From: Pseudovibrio brasiliensis
Lineage (GTDB): Bacteria > Pseudomonadota > Alphaproteobacteria > Rhizobiales > Stappiaceae
Reading direction: 5' to 3'
Length of the DNA stretch: 64,000 nt
Assembly: GCF_018282095.1 (NCBI RefSeq)
Contig: NZ_CP074126.1
Span: 2,118,501 to 2,182,500 of the forward strand
Every line of letters begins with the position of its first letter. Position 1 is the stretch's first letter. Below are positions 8,930-18,248 of this stretch, in pieces. The translations under genes and the position numbers were made by a program. The notes under the pieces are model-generated. The model saw only the letters and a program-made list of their open reading frames with translations, had not been told where the DNA came from and did no database searches.

Positions 8930-11038
8930 TCAGTTAATCTTGACGAGGGCACCTTGTACCGTCGTGATGCCAGCACCTTTCAAGGTGGTCAGAGTCCCGT
9001 CGACGGTCGCCTGAACATCACCCTTAACGGTCACCATCAAACCTTTCAGCTCTGCCTGAGCTGCTTCCAGTTTGAGAGAGCTTGGGCCAGCTGTCAGAGT
9101 AATCGACATGGGATCCATTTTGATTGAGCTGCCGCCGCACGTCAGTTCGATGGCCTGGGTACCAGACACTTTGACCGAGCCAGCAGAAGCATCGACCTTC
9201 ACATCACCAGTTTGCGAGGTGACGCCGATGTCTTTCATCGCTTCAACAGTCTGTGCACCTTGCTTCATAGAGATCGACTGATCGCCGCTCTCAACCGTGA
9301 TGGTGTGATTGCCGGATTTGACGGAAAGGGCGTCGTCTTTTTCGACCGTGGTCGTTCGGCCTCCGGTCTTGATGGTGTAGGTCTCGTCACCCTGATCAAC
9401 GGTCAGGCTGCGGTTGTTGTAAACCTCAATGGTCTGATCACCATCCTCCTGCTTGTCGAACCCGATCTTGACCGTCTCGTTGTTCTTGACGGTTCGCTCG
9501 TAATCCTTCTCGGCAGTAAGCTGCACGAGTTCCTCGTCTTTCTTGTCTTCAAACAGGAACTCGTTGTTGCCTCCACCTTCTTTTGAGGTTTCACTCTTGA
9601 TCGTGGACTTGGTTGCTTCGCTGGGAAGATCATAGGGAACAGTCTGCTCCCCGTTGTAGACACTACCAACAACAATAGGGCGATCGGGATTTCCATCGAG
9701 GAAGTCGATAAGCACTTCCTGTCCAACGCGTGGAATGTGTAATCCACCCCAGCTCTTGCCAGCCCACATCTGCGCAACACGGACCCAACAGGATGATTTG
9801 TCATCATTTTGACCGTCACGATCCCAGTGGAACTGGACCTTGATCCGGCCATACTCATCAGTCCAGATCTCTTCACCATCGGCGCCTGTAACAACAGCAG
9901 ACTGCAGGCCGCTCATGTTCGGCCAGGGTGTTGTTGAGGCTCTGCGGTACTGAACACTGGAGTCAATCGCCTCAATCTCATAGGTGATCGCATCGTAGAA
10001 CTCTTGTTCCTCGTCGCGTGCGAACTCAATGGAGATCTCGCAGACCGCTTTGGTGATCAGGTATTCCTTTTCCTGACTTGGATCATCTGGGAACTGGTCC
10101 AGCTTGAAGAGATAGCCGGGGCGCATACCTCGCACGTTGCCGCGCGCATAAACCTTGGCGTAGGCAGCTGACGCTTCTTCCACGCGGATTTTTGCGCGCT
10201 TTTCACCTGCACTGACTTCTTCATAATCACCGGGATACATGTAACGCGTGCGACCAGAGAGCTGATGTGATTTCTTATCACTTGCATTAGCTTTCAGGTC
10301 ACTGGTTGGCTTGGTGAAGTCATAATCGTTGATCTCGACTTCATCCGTCTGAATCTCTTCGTTATGCCGCCAATCCCAAAGGTGATCTGCTGCACGGCGG
10401 AAGTGATCTTCCTCTGAATAGAACGGAAGACTGGATTCACCCTTGATGTCCTCGTGAGCGCTATAAGCGTCAGCAAGAACCATGGTGTGCTGGCCGTCTT
10501 CATGTTCGAAGTAGTAGTAAATCCCTTCCTGCTCCATGAGGCGGCAGACAAAGTTGAAATCACTCTCCTGAAACTGCACGCAGTAAGGGCGAGGATCGTA
10601 ACTGTCACTCAGTTTGTTCTTGAAATCCGTAAACCCAGCATCCTGGAACACTTCCTTCAAAATATCGGGTGTCGATTTTTCCTGAAAAATTCGGCAGTTG
10701 CTGGTCAGAGTCAGAAACCAGAGCCAGGGACGCACGATAAGTCGGTATGTTGAGTATCCGTGATCCTGTCCCGTGTAGATTGCCTTGGTCACAAATCCGT
10801 TCAGGTACTGGTCTGAAGACAGACTGGTGCCGGAAACCTTTTTCATCTCCAAAGTGAGGGGCTGCCCAAGCATTTTGTCGAGGGGCAGGTCATGCTCAAA
10901 TGATCGGCAATCGACGACCATTTCATAAAGCTCACTCATTTCGCTGGTCATTTTCATCTTCCAAAGATGGAAGCTGTCATCTCCGCCATCGAAATTGATC
11001 GTGAACAGCCGGTTCTCAGTTACTTTGCTTGCACACAT
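8930..11038 (-). CDS. vgrG: T6SS spike protein VgrG (TssI)
   Basis: VgrG trimers form the needle on the Hcp tube. The 702-residue product has the gp27-like domain (roughly residues 5-350) and the gp5 OB-fold with the typical DEYGRIKVQFHWDRDG stretch followed by WVRVAQMWAGKSWG. A C-terminal beta-helix of short repeats (about 500-700) then contains recurrent V-K/T-V and D-Q-x-I patterns. The protein stops at the end of the beta-helix, so there is no fused toxin domain. ATG at 11038 is used. It precedes the small conserved gene and PAAR, forming a spike cassette inside the structural operon. Confidence 0.97.
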   Translation of the reverse strand: MCASKVTENRLFTINFDGGDDSFHLWKMKMTSEMSELYEMVVDCRSFEHDLPLDKMLGQPLTLEMKKVSGTSLSSDQYLNGFVTKAIYTGQDHGYSTYRLIVRPWLWFLTLTSNCRIFQEKSTPDILKEVFQDAGFTDFKNKLSDSYDPRPYCVQFQESDFNFVCRLMEQEGIYYYFEHEDGQHTMVLADAYSAHEDIKGESSLPFYSEEDHFRRAADHLWDWRHNEEIQTDEVEINDYDFTKPTSDLKANASDKKSHQLSGRTRYMYPGDYEEVSAGEKRAKIRVEEASAAYAKVYARGNVRGMRPGYLFKLDQFPDDPSQEKEYLITKAVCEISIEFARDEEQEFYDAITYEIEAIDSSVQYRRASTTPWPNMSGLQSAVVTGADGEEIWTDEYGRIKVQFHWDRDGQNDDKSSCWVRVAQMWAGKSWGGLHIPRVGQEVLIDFLDGNPDRPIVVGSVYNGEQTVPYDLPSEATKSTIKSETSKEGGGNNEFLFEDKKDEELVQLTAEKDYERTVKNNETVKIGFDKQEDGDQTIEVYNNRSLTVDQGDETYTIKTGGRTTTVEKDDALSVKSGNHTITVESGDQSISMKQGAQTVEAMKDIGVTSQTGDVKVDASAGSVKVSGTQAIELTCGGSSIKMDPMSITLTAGPSSLKLEAAQAELKGLMVTVKGDVQATVDGTLTTLKGAGITTVQGALVKIN

Positions 11039-11079
11039 TCCAGGACCTGCCTATCTCAAAATCGGGTTACAGTCGGGTC

Positions 11080-11361
11080 TCAGGCGTTGAAGCTGTCTGA
11101 GGTCAGTTTGCGGTTATCCCGCTCCATCCGTTCAACGATGCCTGGATTCAGAATCCATGGCATGGATCCTCCGGAGTTCTCCCAGTTCAAAAGAACCTCA
11201 TCCCAGGTCTTGACGGATTTGATCAGGATCGGGAAACCCAATGGCTCTTTGCCAAACAGGATCTGATCCAGATACTGAGCACCGCGTACAAGGTAGTAGT
11301 TGCCTCCGAATTCCATAACGTAAATTTCAGGAAGGCTATCTATTTCAACGACTTCAGCCAT
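11080..11361 (-). CDS. Small unrecognised T6SS-operon protein (93 aa)
   Basis: A 93-residue acidic protein starting MAEVVEIDSL. The ATG at 11361 is chosen because a GGAG ribosome site lies 6 bases upstream; a TTG four codons earlier is weaker. It sits between the fused sheath-like gene and vgrG with short gaps (21 and 41 bases), so it is almost certainly co-transcribed. It has no signal peptide, membrane segment or known motif. It could be a spike- or sheath-associated adaptor, but that is only positional reasoning. Confidence 0.75.
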   Translation of the reverse strand: MAEVVEIDSLPEIYVMEFGGNYYLVRGAQYLDQILFGKEPLGFPILIKSVKTWDEVLLNWENSGGSMPWILNPGIVERMERDNRKLTSDSFNA

Positions 11362-11382
11362 ATCGAACTCCAATATTTATTG

Positions 11383-13380
11383 TTATAGGTCGGCAAGCAG
11401 CGCTTCGAGCTCTGGGTCCATACCTTCTTCGTCTGCCTCATCCTCATCATCTGCAGAAAGATCAGCTAACAGGTTGTCCAACTCAGATGTGTCATGGGCA
11501 GGTTCAGGTGGAGCGGCCGCTGCTGCAGGTTTTGGTGCAGGAGCCGGTGCTGCTTCTTCGACGTCTTCGTCCTCGTCTTCTGCAGCGGCAGGTTCTGCAA
11601 CCTGAGGTTCAGGCGGCTCTGTTTCGATCCGGAAGACAGTTTCCGGAGTCTTCTTAGGATCCACGATGGTTTCAACAACCACAGCCCCCTTCGTTGCCTG
11701 AATGGCAGGGTTATAGCCATCACCGCCAGCAATGCTGACGCGAGCACCTGCACTTGCACTTGGGGTTTCTGCTGCTTTGGACACAGCAATCTGATCACAC
11801 CAGCGACCGGAAACAGTATCTCCGGCAAGGCCGTTCAAAGAGGCGATCCTGACTTCCGGCTGTCCCTTCATAGAAACAATCGGCATGAACCGCTGTCGCA
11901 TCAAAGGTTCAACGCTGCGGTGGCTGATCATGCGGTCCGTACAGGGCAGGGCGACCTGATCGCCGTATTGGTCATGCACGTAGTGGAATGGCATGTCGTT
12001 GATCGTCAGGATCGAACCTGGCCGCATGCCACCGCCGTTGGTCTCGTAATCTTTTGCGAGCACAAGGCCAACCAATGCTGCTGGGTTGCCCCACAACATG
12101 GCTTTCAGGCCAACTTTCTCGTCAAACTCTTCAAAGTCGAATGCATCAATCGGATCGGTTTTCGCTCCATAGGGCATCCGAAGCATGAAGCGTGGCAAGC
12201 TCAGACCAATGTAATTGCTCTCTGGCATAGCCTTGAGACTCTGCCACGTCTTTTCGGTAATCTTAGGAAGCTCATCAAATTTTCTGTTTGCGTTGTTACG
12301 ATCCAGAGAAGTCAGGAATGGCGCATGAGCATGCGCACAAATCTTGGACATGCGGCCAAGAAGCTCTGCATGCGGTGGTGTCATGTCGAACGTGTAAAGG
12401 CCCACGATAGCACTTGGCGTGCCAACGCCTTCATCCTGCAGCGCATTTTCTACGAACAGACGATACAGACCTGTTTCTTCCAGCTTGTTGGTTGCGCTCA
12501 GGTCACGAGCAAAATCTTCCGCAGAAATGTCGTAGAGCGTGATCTTCAAGGATGTGGAAGTCTCAATCCGGCGTGACAACATATCAATGACCCGCCAGAC
12601 ACTCTCCAGTGCCTGAAAATCTGCATTTTGCAGGATCTTGCGAAGCGTTGTCGTCATCACTTCCTCAACGATCTCAAGATAATCGTCGAGCTGCGGATTG
12701 TCGGCAGGCTTGATGTATGGCGAGACCATCTTGCCAATCAGCTCAGAAAGATCGTCTGCTTCTTCATGCTCTTCGACTGGCCGGTCGATCAGAGCTGAGA
12801 AGTCACTCAGTTTTTTGTCAACGGCAATCACAGAACCACGTGAATTCCGCTGAGAAACAGGCTTCTCGCCTTTGTTTTCCAACCATTCATCAATGGTTGC
12901 AGCTGCACCGCTGAAGGTGCCAGGGTTTTTCAGAGAAGACCGCAGCGCTTTCAGTTCATCGAAGATTTCAAACTCCTCGACGATCTCATCGGGATGGAAG
13001 TCTTCGATACAGCGTGGCTCAAACCGGATGACCTTGTCATCACCGGCAAGGTCAAGTTCGATGTTGATCTTGAAACGGGCAGGGAGATCTTCAGCCGTAT
13101 CAACATCAACATTATGGCCCTTAAGCACAGCAAGCTCATCTGCCGTGTAAAGCGCCATCCGATTGGCACGACCTGAGAAATCGCCAATGACCGCCAGATG
13201 GAAGGGACTTTCTAGGGTAATGTCCAGCTTCGGCGCTTCACAGTCGATCTCGCCAAAATCTGGTTCAAACACGCTGGCAGAAGCACTCTCGGCACTTCCA
13301 CCTTCGGCAGGGGCGTCACTTTCCTCGATGATGTCGTTAAGCAGCGAGTCAAGGTCATCGTCTTTTTCAGCGTCACTCAT
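11383..13380 (-). CDS. Second sheath-like protein: TssB-like and TssC-like regions fused
   Basis: The 665-residue protein begins with an acidic segment. A region at about 58-155 resembles the core of TssB (FHLAVIGDFSG, then F-x-P-R, then DFHPDEIVEEF). A TssC-like region at about 185-560 contains NADFQALESVWR and LPRFMLRMPYGAKTDP, close to NPRFLARLPYG-type motifs of sheath large subunits. The last 100 residues are Pro/Ala/Glu/Asp-rich and probably disordered. Separate canonical tssB and tssC genes occur at 22224-24255, so this is an additional divergent sheath-like protein. Alphaproteobacterial clusters are known to carry a second TssC-type gene (ImpD/TssC40-41). ATG at 13380 overlaps the upstream channel gene by 8 bases. 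Confidence 0.88.
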   Translation of the reverse strand: MSDAEKDDDLDSLLNDIIEESDAPAEGGSAESASASVFEPDFGEIDCEAPKLDITLESPFHLAVIGDFSGRANRMALYTADELAVLKGHNVDVDTAEDLPARFKINIELDLAGDDKVIRFEPRCIEDFHPDEIVEEFEIFDELKALRSSLKNPGTFSGAAATIDEWLENKGEKPVSQRNSRGSVIAVDKKLSDFSALIDRPVEEHEEADDLSELIGKMVSPYIKPADNPQLDDYLEIVEEVMTTTLRKILQNADFQALESVWRVIDMLSRRIETSTSLKITLYDISAEDFARDLSATNKLEETGLYRLFVENALQDEGVGTPSAIVGLYTFDMTPPHAELLGRMSKICAHAHAPFLTSLDRNNANRKFDELPKITEKTWQSLKAMPESNYIGLSLPRFMLRMPYGAKTDPIDAFDFEEFDEKVGLKAMLWGNPAALVGLVLAKDYETNGGGMRPGSILTINDMPFHYVHDQYGDQVALPCTDRMISHRSVEPLMRQRFMPIVSMKGQPEVRIASLNGLAGDTVSGRWCDQIAVSKAAETPSASAGARVSIAGGDGYNPAIQATKGAVVVETIVDPKKTPETVFRIETEPPEPQVAEPAAAEDEDEDVEEAAPAPAPKPAAAAAPPEPAHDTSELDNLLADLSADDEDEADEEGMDPELEALLADL

Positions 13381-14260
13381 CACGATCTCTCTTGTTATTT
13401 TCTATTTGTTCTTCAAGACGTTCGAGGGTTTTGATCACTTGCAGCTGAGCAGCCTCCAGCTGGTGGGCAATCGCGCGGTTTTCTGCGGAAACGAGGAGGC
13501 GAAGACGTTCAACATCTTCGCTGTGTTCTTCCTGATAGATGCCCTGCATGGAGCTGACGATCAGACCGATGAAAAGGTTGAGCACAGCGAAGGCTGTCAG
13601 GAAGATGAAGGGTATGAACAGGGCCCAAGCATATGGGTAGATCTTCATCACCGGTCGCACGATCCCCATGGACCAGCTCTCCAGCGTCATGATCTGGAAG
13701 AGCGAGTAGAGGGACCGGCCAATGTCACCAAACCAATCCGGGAAACTTGCTCCAAACAAGCCCGTCGCCATTACGGCAAACACGTAATAAATCAGCGCCA
13801 GCACGATCATTACGGAGAACATACCAGGCAGAGCGTCAAGCAGTGCCTGCATCACCTGCCGGTACTGAGGCAGGAAAGAAAGTACGCGCATGGCCCGCAT
13901 GACACGAAGGGCACGCAATACGCTCAGGTAGCCGGACTGTGGGAGAAGCGAGAAACTAACAACCGAAATGTCGAAGATGTTCCACCAGCTTTTGAAGAAA
14001 CGAACGCCAAAAGCCATGATCTTCAGGACAAACTCCAGAATGAAGAGCCCGATGATCACGTCATCAAAGATCACCTGACCATCACCAGTGATCCGGCGTA
14101 CGGAGGGGGACGTTGCCAAGCCAAGACTGATGGCATTGACAATAATCAGGAAGAGAAAAGTGTACTGAAATGCATCAGAACGAACAATCCGGCGCAGAGT
14201 GAGGCGCCACGCAGGAATGCGCGTCGACCGTCTCCTTGCCGATTGCTTGACTTTCTGCAT
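13373..14260 (-). CDS. Bacterial voltage-gated sodium channel (NaChBac/NavAb type)
   Basis: A 295-residue protein with six membrane helices. The S4 voltage sensor carries Arg at 116, 119, 122 and 125, spaced every third residue. The pore contains the selectivity filter T-L-E-S-W-S at 192-197 followed by MGIVRPVM, which is the signature of bacterial sodium channels (NaChBac, NavAb, NavSp1). The C-terminal residues from about 245 form a charged coiled coil, as in the tetramerising tail of this family. ATG at 14260 is chosen because AGGAG lies 7-8 bases upstream; a GTG six codons earlier is less likely. It lies between clpV and the fused sheath-like gene and overlaps the latter by 8 bases. I know of no role for such a channel in T6SS. 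Confidence 0.95.
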   Translation of the reverse strand: MQKVKQSARRRSTRIPAWRLTLRRIVRSDAFQYTFLFLIIVNAISLGLATSPSVRRITGDGQVIFDDVIIGLFILEFVLKIMAFGVRFFKSWWNIFDISVVSFSLLPQSGYLSVLRALRVMRAMRVLSFLPQYRQVMQALLDALPGMFSVMIVLALIYYVFAVMATGLFGASFPDWFGDIGRSLYSLFQIMTLESWSMGIVRPVMKIYPYAWALFIPFIFLTAFAVLNLFIGLIVSSMQGIYQEEHSEDVERLRLLVSAENRAIAHQLEAAQLQVIKTLERLEEQIENNKRDRDE

Positions 14261-14391
14261 CGTTGGACTCCTCGTCACTTGGAAAAGTAGTTCCGACGTG
14301 TTTTGTTTCAGTTAGTTTCTGTGGTAAAAAAACTGATAAGCCTATGTTCCTATTTTTCTTTTAGGTTTATTAGGTTCGTCAGGTCAGGCTC

Positions 14392-17073
14392 TTACTTCTT
14401 CTTATGCTTATCCTTTTTCGCCACAGGTGATTTCTTGAACTTGTAGTCAAAGGCATCACCATCTGTATGCACTTTGAGCTCTGTGATCTTCTTGTCTTCA
14501 CTCATGTTCTTGAGGAACTCGGTGCTGATATCAGGCAGCAGCGTGTTGGTCAGGATCGCATCAATCATGCGGCCACCACTTTCGATTTCCGCGCACCTAC
14601 TCTCAATCAGTTTCACAACAGAGTCATCCCAAGTGAACTTCACGTTGTGGTTCTCAAGAATACGATCACCAATACGGCCAAGCTGCAGGTTGATGATCTT
14701 ATGAATAACTGGTGAGCTCAGTGGGTAGTAAGGCACCGTCACAAGACGACCGAGCAGGGCGGCTGGGAAGGCCTTTAGAAGCGGTGGTCTCAAAGCCTTG
14801 GCAATGCCATCCGGATCGGGCACCAGATCTTCGTCAGCACACATATCAAGAATGAGATCACTGCCCACGTTCGCAGTGAGAAGGATCAGCGTGTTTTTGA
14901 AGTTGATCTTCCGTCCTTCACCATCTTCCATCATGCCTTTGTCAAAGACCTGGAAGAACAGCTCATGCACGTCTGGGTGGGCCTTCTCAACCTCATCAAG
15001 CAGCACGATGCTATAAGGTCTGCGGCGCACAGCTTCAGTCAGAACGCCGCCTTCACCGTAGCCCACATAACCCGGAGGTGAGCCCTTCAGGGTAGAAACA
15101 GTATGGCTCTCCTGAAACTCACTCATGTTGATTGTAATGAGGTTCTGTTCACCGCCATAAAGCGTCTCGGCCAGCGCCAGAGCGGTTTCTGTCTTACCGA
15201 CACCACTGGGTCCCACAAGCAGGAAAACACCGATTGGGCGACTTGGGTTATCCAGATTGGCGCGCGAAGTCTTCACACGGCGTGCAATCACTTCCATCGC
15301 ATGGTCCTGACCAATAATCCGCTTGCGCAGAATATCGCTCAGATGGAGGACGGTGTTGATTTCATTAGAAACCATTCGGCCTGTTGGAATGCCAGTCCAG
15401 TCCGAGACAATGGTAGCAACCGCCTGCGCGTCGACTTCAGGCAAAATGAGCGGATGCTCACCTTGAAGCTCTGTCAGCTCTTCCAGCTTCTCGTCGAGTT
15501 CTTTCTTAACTGGCGCTGTATCGGCATTTTCATCGCCATTGGTTTGGCGGAATACCTCACGCAGCTTCAGAATGTCTCCGACGAGCGTTTGCTCTTTGAT
15601 CCATTCGGCTTCCAGCCCTTCGCGCTCTTTCTCAAGTTCCGTCAGTTTCTTTTTAACGTCAGAGAGTTTCTCTCCCACATCAAAACCGGATTGAGATTCG
15701 CGTTCCAGTATATCTCGCTCTGTCTCCACCATCACTTGCCGCTTCCGGCAATCATCCACCGCGGCAGGCGTGGCGTGTTGGGAGAGGGCAACCCGGGCAC
15801 AGGCCGTATCAATCAAACTGATTGCTTTGTCGGGCAGTTGCCGAGCCGGAATGAACCGCATGGAAAGATGAACAGCAGCTTCCAATGCTTCATCAAGGAT
15901 TTGCACTTGGTGGTGCTTTTCAAGCATGGCTGCCACACCGCGCATAATAGCAACGGCCTTGTCTGGATCAGGCTCTTCAACCAGAATGTTCTGGAACCGG
16001 CGAGCAAGAGCTGGGTCTTTCTCAATATGCTTCTTGTATTCTGACCACGTGGTCGCCGCGATCGTTCGCAACTCACCACGGGCCAGAGCTGGTTTAAGCA
16101 GGTTCGCGGCATCACCGGTACCGGCGGCGCCACCAGCACCAATCAGTGTATGGGCTTCGTCGATGAACAGAATAATCGGCTGTACAGAGGAACGAACTGC
16201 ATCCAAAATCTTGCGCAGACGATCTTCAAATTCACCTTTAACACCAGCACCGGCCTGCAGCAGACCCACATCCAGCAGCAGAACACGAACGTCCTTGATG
16301 GATGGTGGCACATCACCTTCTGCAATGCGGATTGCCAAGCCTTCAACCACAGCGGTCTTACCAACACCAGCTTCACCAGTCAGGATAGGGTTGTTCTGGC
16401 GGCGGCGCATCAGTGTATCAATGATCTGCCGGATTTCCTCTTCACGACCGATCACAGGATCCAACTGACCTTCTTTCGCCTTGGCTGTCACATCCGTGCA
16501 GTAAGCATCAAGAGCTTCATCAGCTGTTTTCAATCCGGGGGCTGCAGCGTGTTGCTCACCTGCATCCAGCTGCGTTCCATCTTTGGCTTTACCTTCCTCA
16601 GGAGAGCCTTCTGTAATCTTCTTGTAACGGGCCGCCGTATCATCTGCGGAAATGTTCTCGAATAATCGGGAGATGCCAAAGAGCGTGTTGCGCAAACCTG
16701 GGGTCTTGAGAATGCCGATCAGGAGATAACCACTGCGGATAGCGTTGTCGCCAAACATCAGCGTGGCATAAACCCACCCACGTTCAACCGCTTCCTCCAC
16801 ATGTTGGGAAAGGTCGCTAACAGAACTTGCGCCGCGTGGGAGCTTGTCCAGAGCCTTGGTGAGATCTGATGCAAGCCGTGCCTCATCGATACCCGCATCG
16901 CGAATGATGCGGTGTAAATCTGAATCCTGTGCACTCAGAAGCTGCTGGAACCAATGTTCCAACTCCACATAGGGATTGCCGCGCATCTTACAAAAAGTCG
17001 TAGCGCTGTCGATTGCCTGATAACAGGTCGGATTTAATTTACCGAAGAGGGACGCTCGTTTGATATCACTCAT
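14392..17073 (-). CDS. clpV: T6SS sheath-recycling AAA+ ATPase ClpV (TssH)
   Basis: ClpV disassembles the contracted TssB/TssC sheath. The 893-residue product has an N-terminal sheath-binding domain (about 1-160). The first AAA+ module has Walker A GEAGVGKT at 233-240 and Walker B ILFIDEAH around 301-308. A coiled-coil middle domain spans about 440-540, and the second AAA+ module has Walker A GPSGVGKT at 621-628. Both ATPase sites look intact. The protein ends in a lysine-rich tail. It begins 8 bases after tssG. The 131 bases between its stop and the channel gene contain no clear terminator. Confidence 0.97.
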   Translation of the reverse strand: MSDIKRASLFGKLNPTCYQAIDSATTFCKMRGNPYVELEHWFQQLLSAQDSDLHRIIRDAGIDEARLASDLTKALDKLPRGASSVSDLSQHVEEAVERGWVYATLMFGDNAIRSGYLLIGILKTPGLRNTLFGISRLFENISADDTAARYKKITEGSPEEGKAKDGTQLDAGEQHAAAPGLKTADEALDAYCTDVTAKAKEGQLDPVIGREEEIRQIIDTLMRRRQNNPILTGEAGVGKTAVVEGLAIRIAEGDVPPSIKDVRVLLLDVGLLQAGAGVKGEFEDRLRKILDAVRSSVQPIILFIDEAHTLIGAGGAAGTGDAANLLKPALARGELRTIAATTWSEYKKHIEKDPALARRFQNILVEEPDPDKAVAIMRGVAAMLEKHHQVQILDEALEAAVHLSMRFIPARQLPDKAISLIDTACARVALSQHATPAAVDDCRKRQVMVETERDILERESQSGFDVGEKLSDVKKKLTELEKEREGLEAEWIKEQTLVGDILKLREVFRQTNGDENADTAPVKKELDEKLEELTELQGEHPLILPEVDAQAVATIVSDWTGIPTGRMVSNEINTVLHLSDILRKRIIGQDHAMEVIARRVKTSRANLDNPSRPIGVFLLVGPSGVGKTETALALAETLYGGEQNLITINMSEFQESHTVSTLKGSPPGYVGYGEGGVLTEAVRRRPYSIVLLDEVEKAHPDVHELFFQVFDKGMMEDGEGRKINFKNTLILLTANVGSDLILDMCADEDLVPDPDGIAKALRPPLLKAFPAALLGRLVTVPYYPLSSPVIHKIINLQLGRIGDRILENHNVKFTWDDSVVKLIESRCAEIESGGRMIDAILTNTLLPDISTEFLKNMSEDKKITELKVHTDGDAFDYKFKKSPVAKKDKHKKK

Positions 17074-17081
17074 GGGAACTC

Positions 17082-18248
17082 CTAGGCAGCCTTCGCACTA
17101 CCGTTGCTATGAACAGACGCTTTTTTTGATTTTTCAGTAACTTGACGGGGGCGCAAATTGAGATCTCGAACCGGGCCGCCCTGTTTCTTGGGCGAGAGCC
17201 ACGTGGTCCAACCAAGTTTTCCGTATTGTCCCAGACGAGTTGTGGGCACCTGGTTGCGTTTCAGCACCAAAGCCACATCCCATTCCAGCTCATCACCACA
17301 ATAGGCACGAACAGCAGAAAGCAGCCGCGGCATGGAAATGCCGTCAGGCAACAACCCTTCGTAATCGCGCAGAGAAAGCGGTCCAAATGCAACGCGAAAC
17401 TTGGTGTCGCTGGACCAAACACGACCACCTAAAGCTGCACCAACTCCAAGAAGGCCAGCGTTGCGGAAACCATTGAGTGCAGTCACCTGCTTCTTAGGCA
17501 AATAAAGCCACTCACCAATAAACTCTTCAAGCTCAACGGGGAGGTTGAAGTAACAGCTGAGGATCGCCAGCAGGCCATCTGCACCACGTGTTTGAAGTGC
17601 CAGCCGTCCCGCAAAATGATACTTCACCACATCTGGTAAATCATCTCGATGCCGGAACTCTGTCGGCCCAAAGCCAGCCAGTGCTCCGGTATAAATTGAA
17701 TACCGATCTTGCTCAGGTCGATCAAAGCTGAAGGCAGGTTCACCGGTGATCGCAGCCCGATAAAACAGGCTGAGAATGCGGTGATGGAACACATCTGCAA
17801 ACGCCCGCATGGTCGTATCGCGGTGCTGATGCTCTCGCTTAAACGCATATTCGGTCAGATGCAGGGGCATCGGTCCATTAGGACCAAAGAGACCGAGGAA
17901 ACGGCTGGTCATTCGACTTGGATTAGTGCCAACACCCTGCTTGAAAGCAGTGATCGTCGAAGCTTCAAACTGCAAATGTGGCTCATGAGAGAACCGGACA
18001 GGATCATCCTGACATCGGCGAGATGTCCCGATGCGAGGCTTATTGGGATTGGCACATTCAATAAGCCGGACTAGAGGTAGAAACTCGTAGTCGAGAAAAT
18101 CTTTCTCAGCCGACCGCAATCGCCCCCTCCAGCGCGCTTCCTGTGTTGGAGGCTGCTGTGTAACCGCAGGAACCTTGTTTGCACCATTGGGAGGTGTCGG
18201 TTTCGGCGGCGGACCAATCGAGGGAGGAGGTGTCTGGGAACCGGTCAT
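17082..18248 (-). CDS. tssG: T6SS baseplate protein TssG
   Basis: TssG joins TssF in the baseplate wedge. The 388-residue protein has a Pro-rich N-terminal extension (about residues 5-35) not needed for the fold, then the family pattern. This includes RLIECANPNKPRIG and the segment near 130 with LTEYAFKREHQHRDTTMRAFADVFHHRILSLFYRA-like content, typical of TssG/VasB. A basic tail follows. It overlaps the tssF stop by 4 bases (ATGA), so the two are probably translated together. It is slightly longer than many TssG proteins owing to the extension. Confidence 0.95.
   Translation of the reverse strand: MTGSQTPPPSIGPPPKPTPPNGANKVPAVTQQPPTQEARWRGRLRSAEKDFLDYEFLPLVRLIECANPNKPRIGTSRRCQDDPVRFSHEPHLQFEASTITAFKQGVGTNPSRMTSRFLGLFGPNGPMPLHLTEYAFKREHQHRDTTMRAFADVFHHRILSLFYRAAITGEPAFSFDRPEQDRYSIYTGALAGFGPTEFRHRDDLPDVVKYHFAGRLALQTRGADGLLAILSCYFNLPVELEEFIGEWLYLPKKQVTALNGFRNAGLLGVGAALGGRVWSSDTKFRVAFGPLSLRDYEGLLPDGISMPRLLSAVRAYCGDELEWDVALVLKRNQVPTTRLGQYGKLGWTTWLSPKKQGGPVRDLNLRPRQVTEKSKKASVHSNGSAKAA

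Noticed and set aside
8930-11038. VgrG as an evolved effector with a C-terminal toxin domain
   Set aside because: The protein ends at the beta-helix repeats with no extra domain.
11494-12576. Plus-strand frame of 360 codons opposite the fused sheath-like gene
   Set aside because: Cys-, Arg- and His-rich translation with no motif, fully inside a recognised gene on the other strand.
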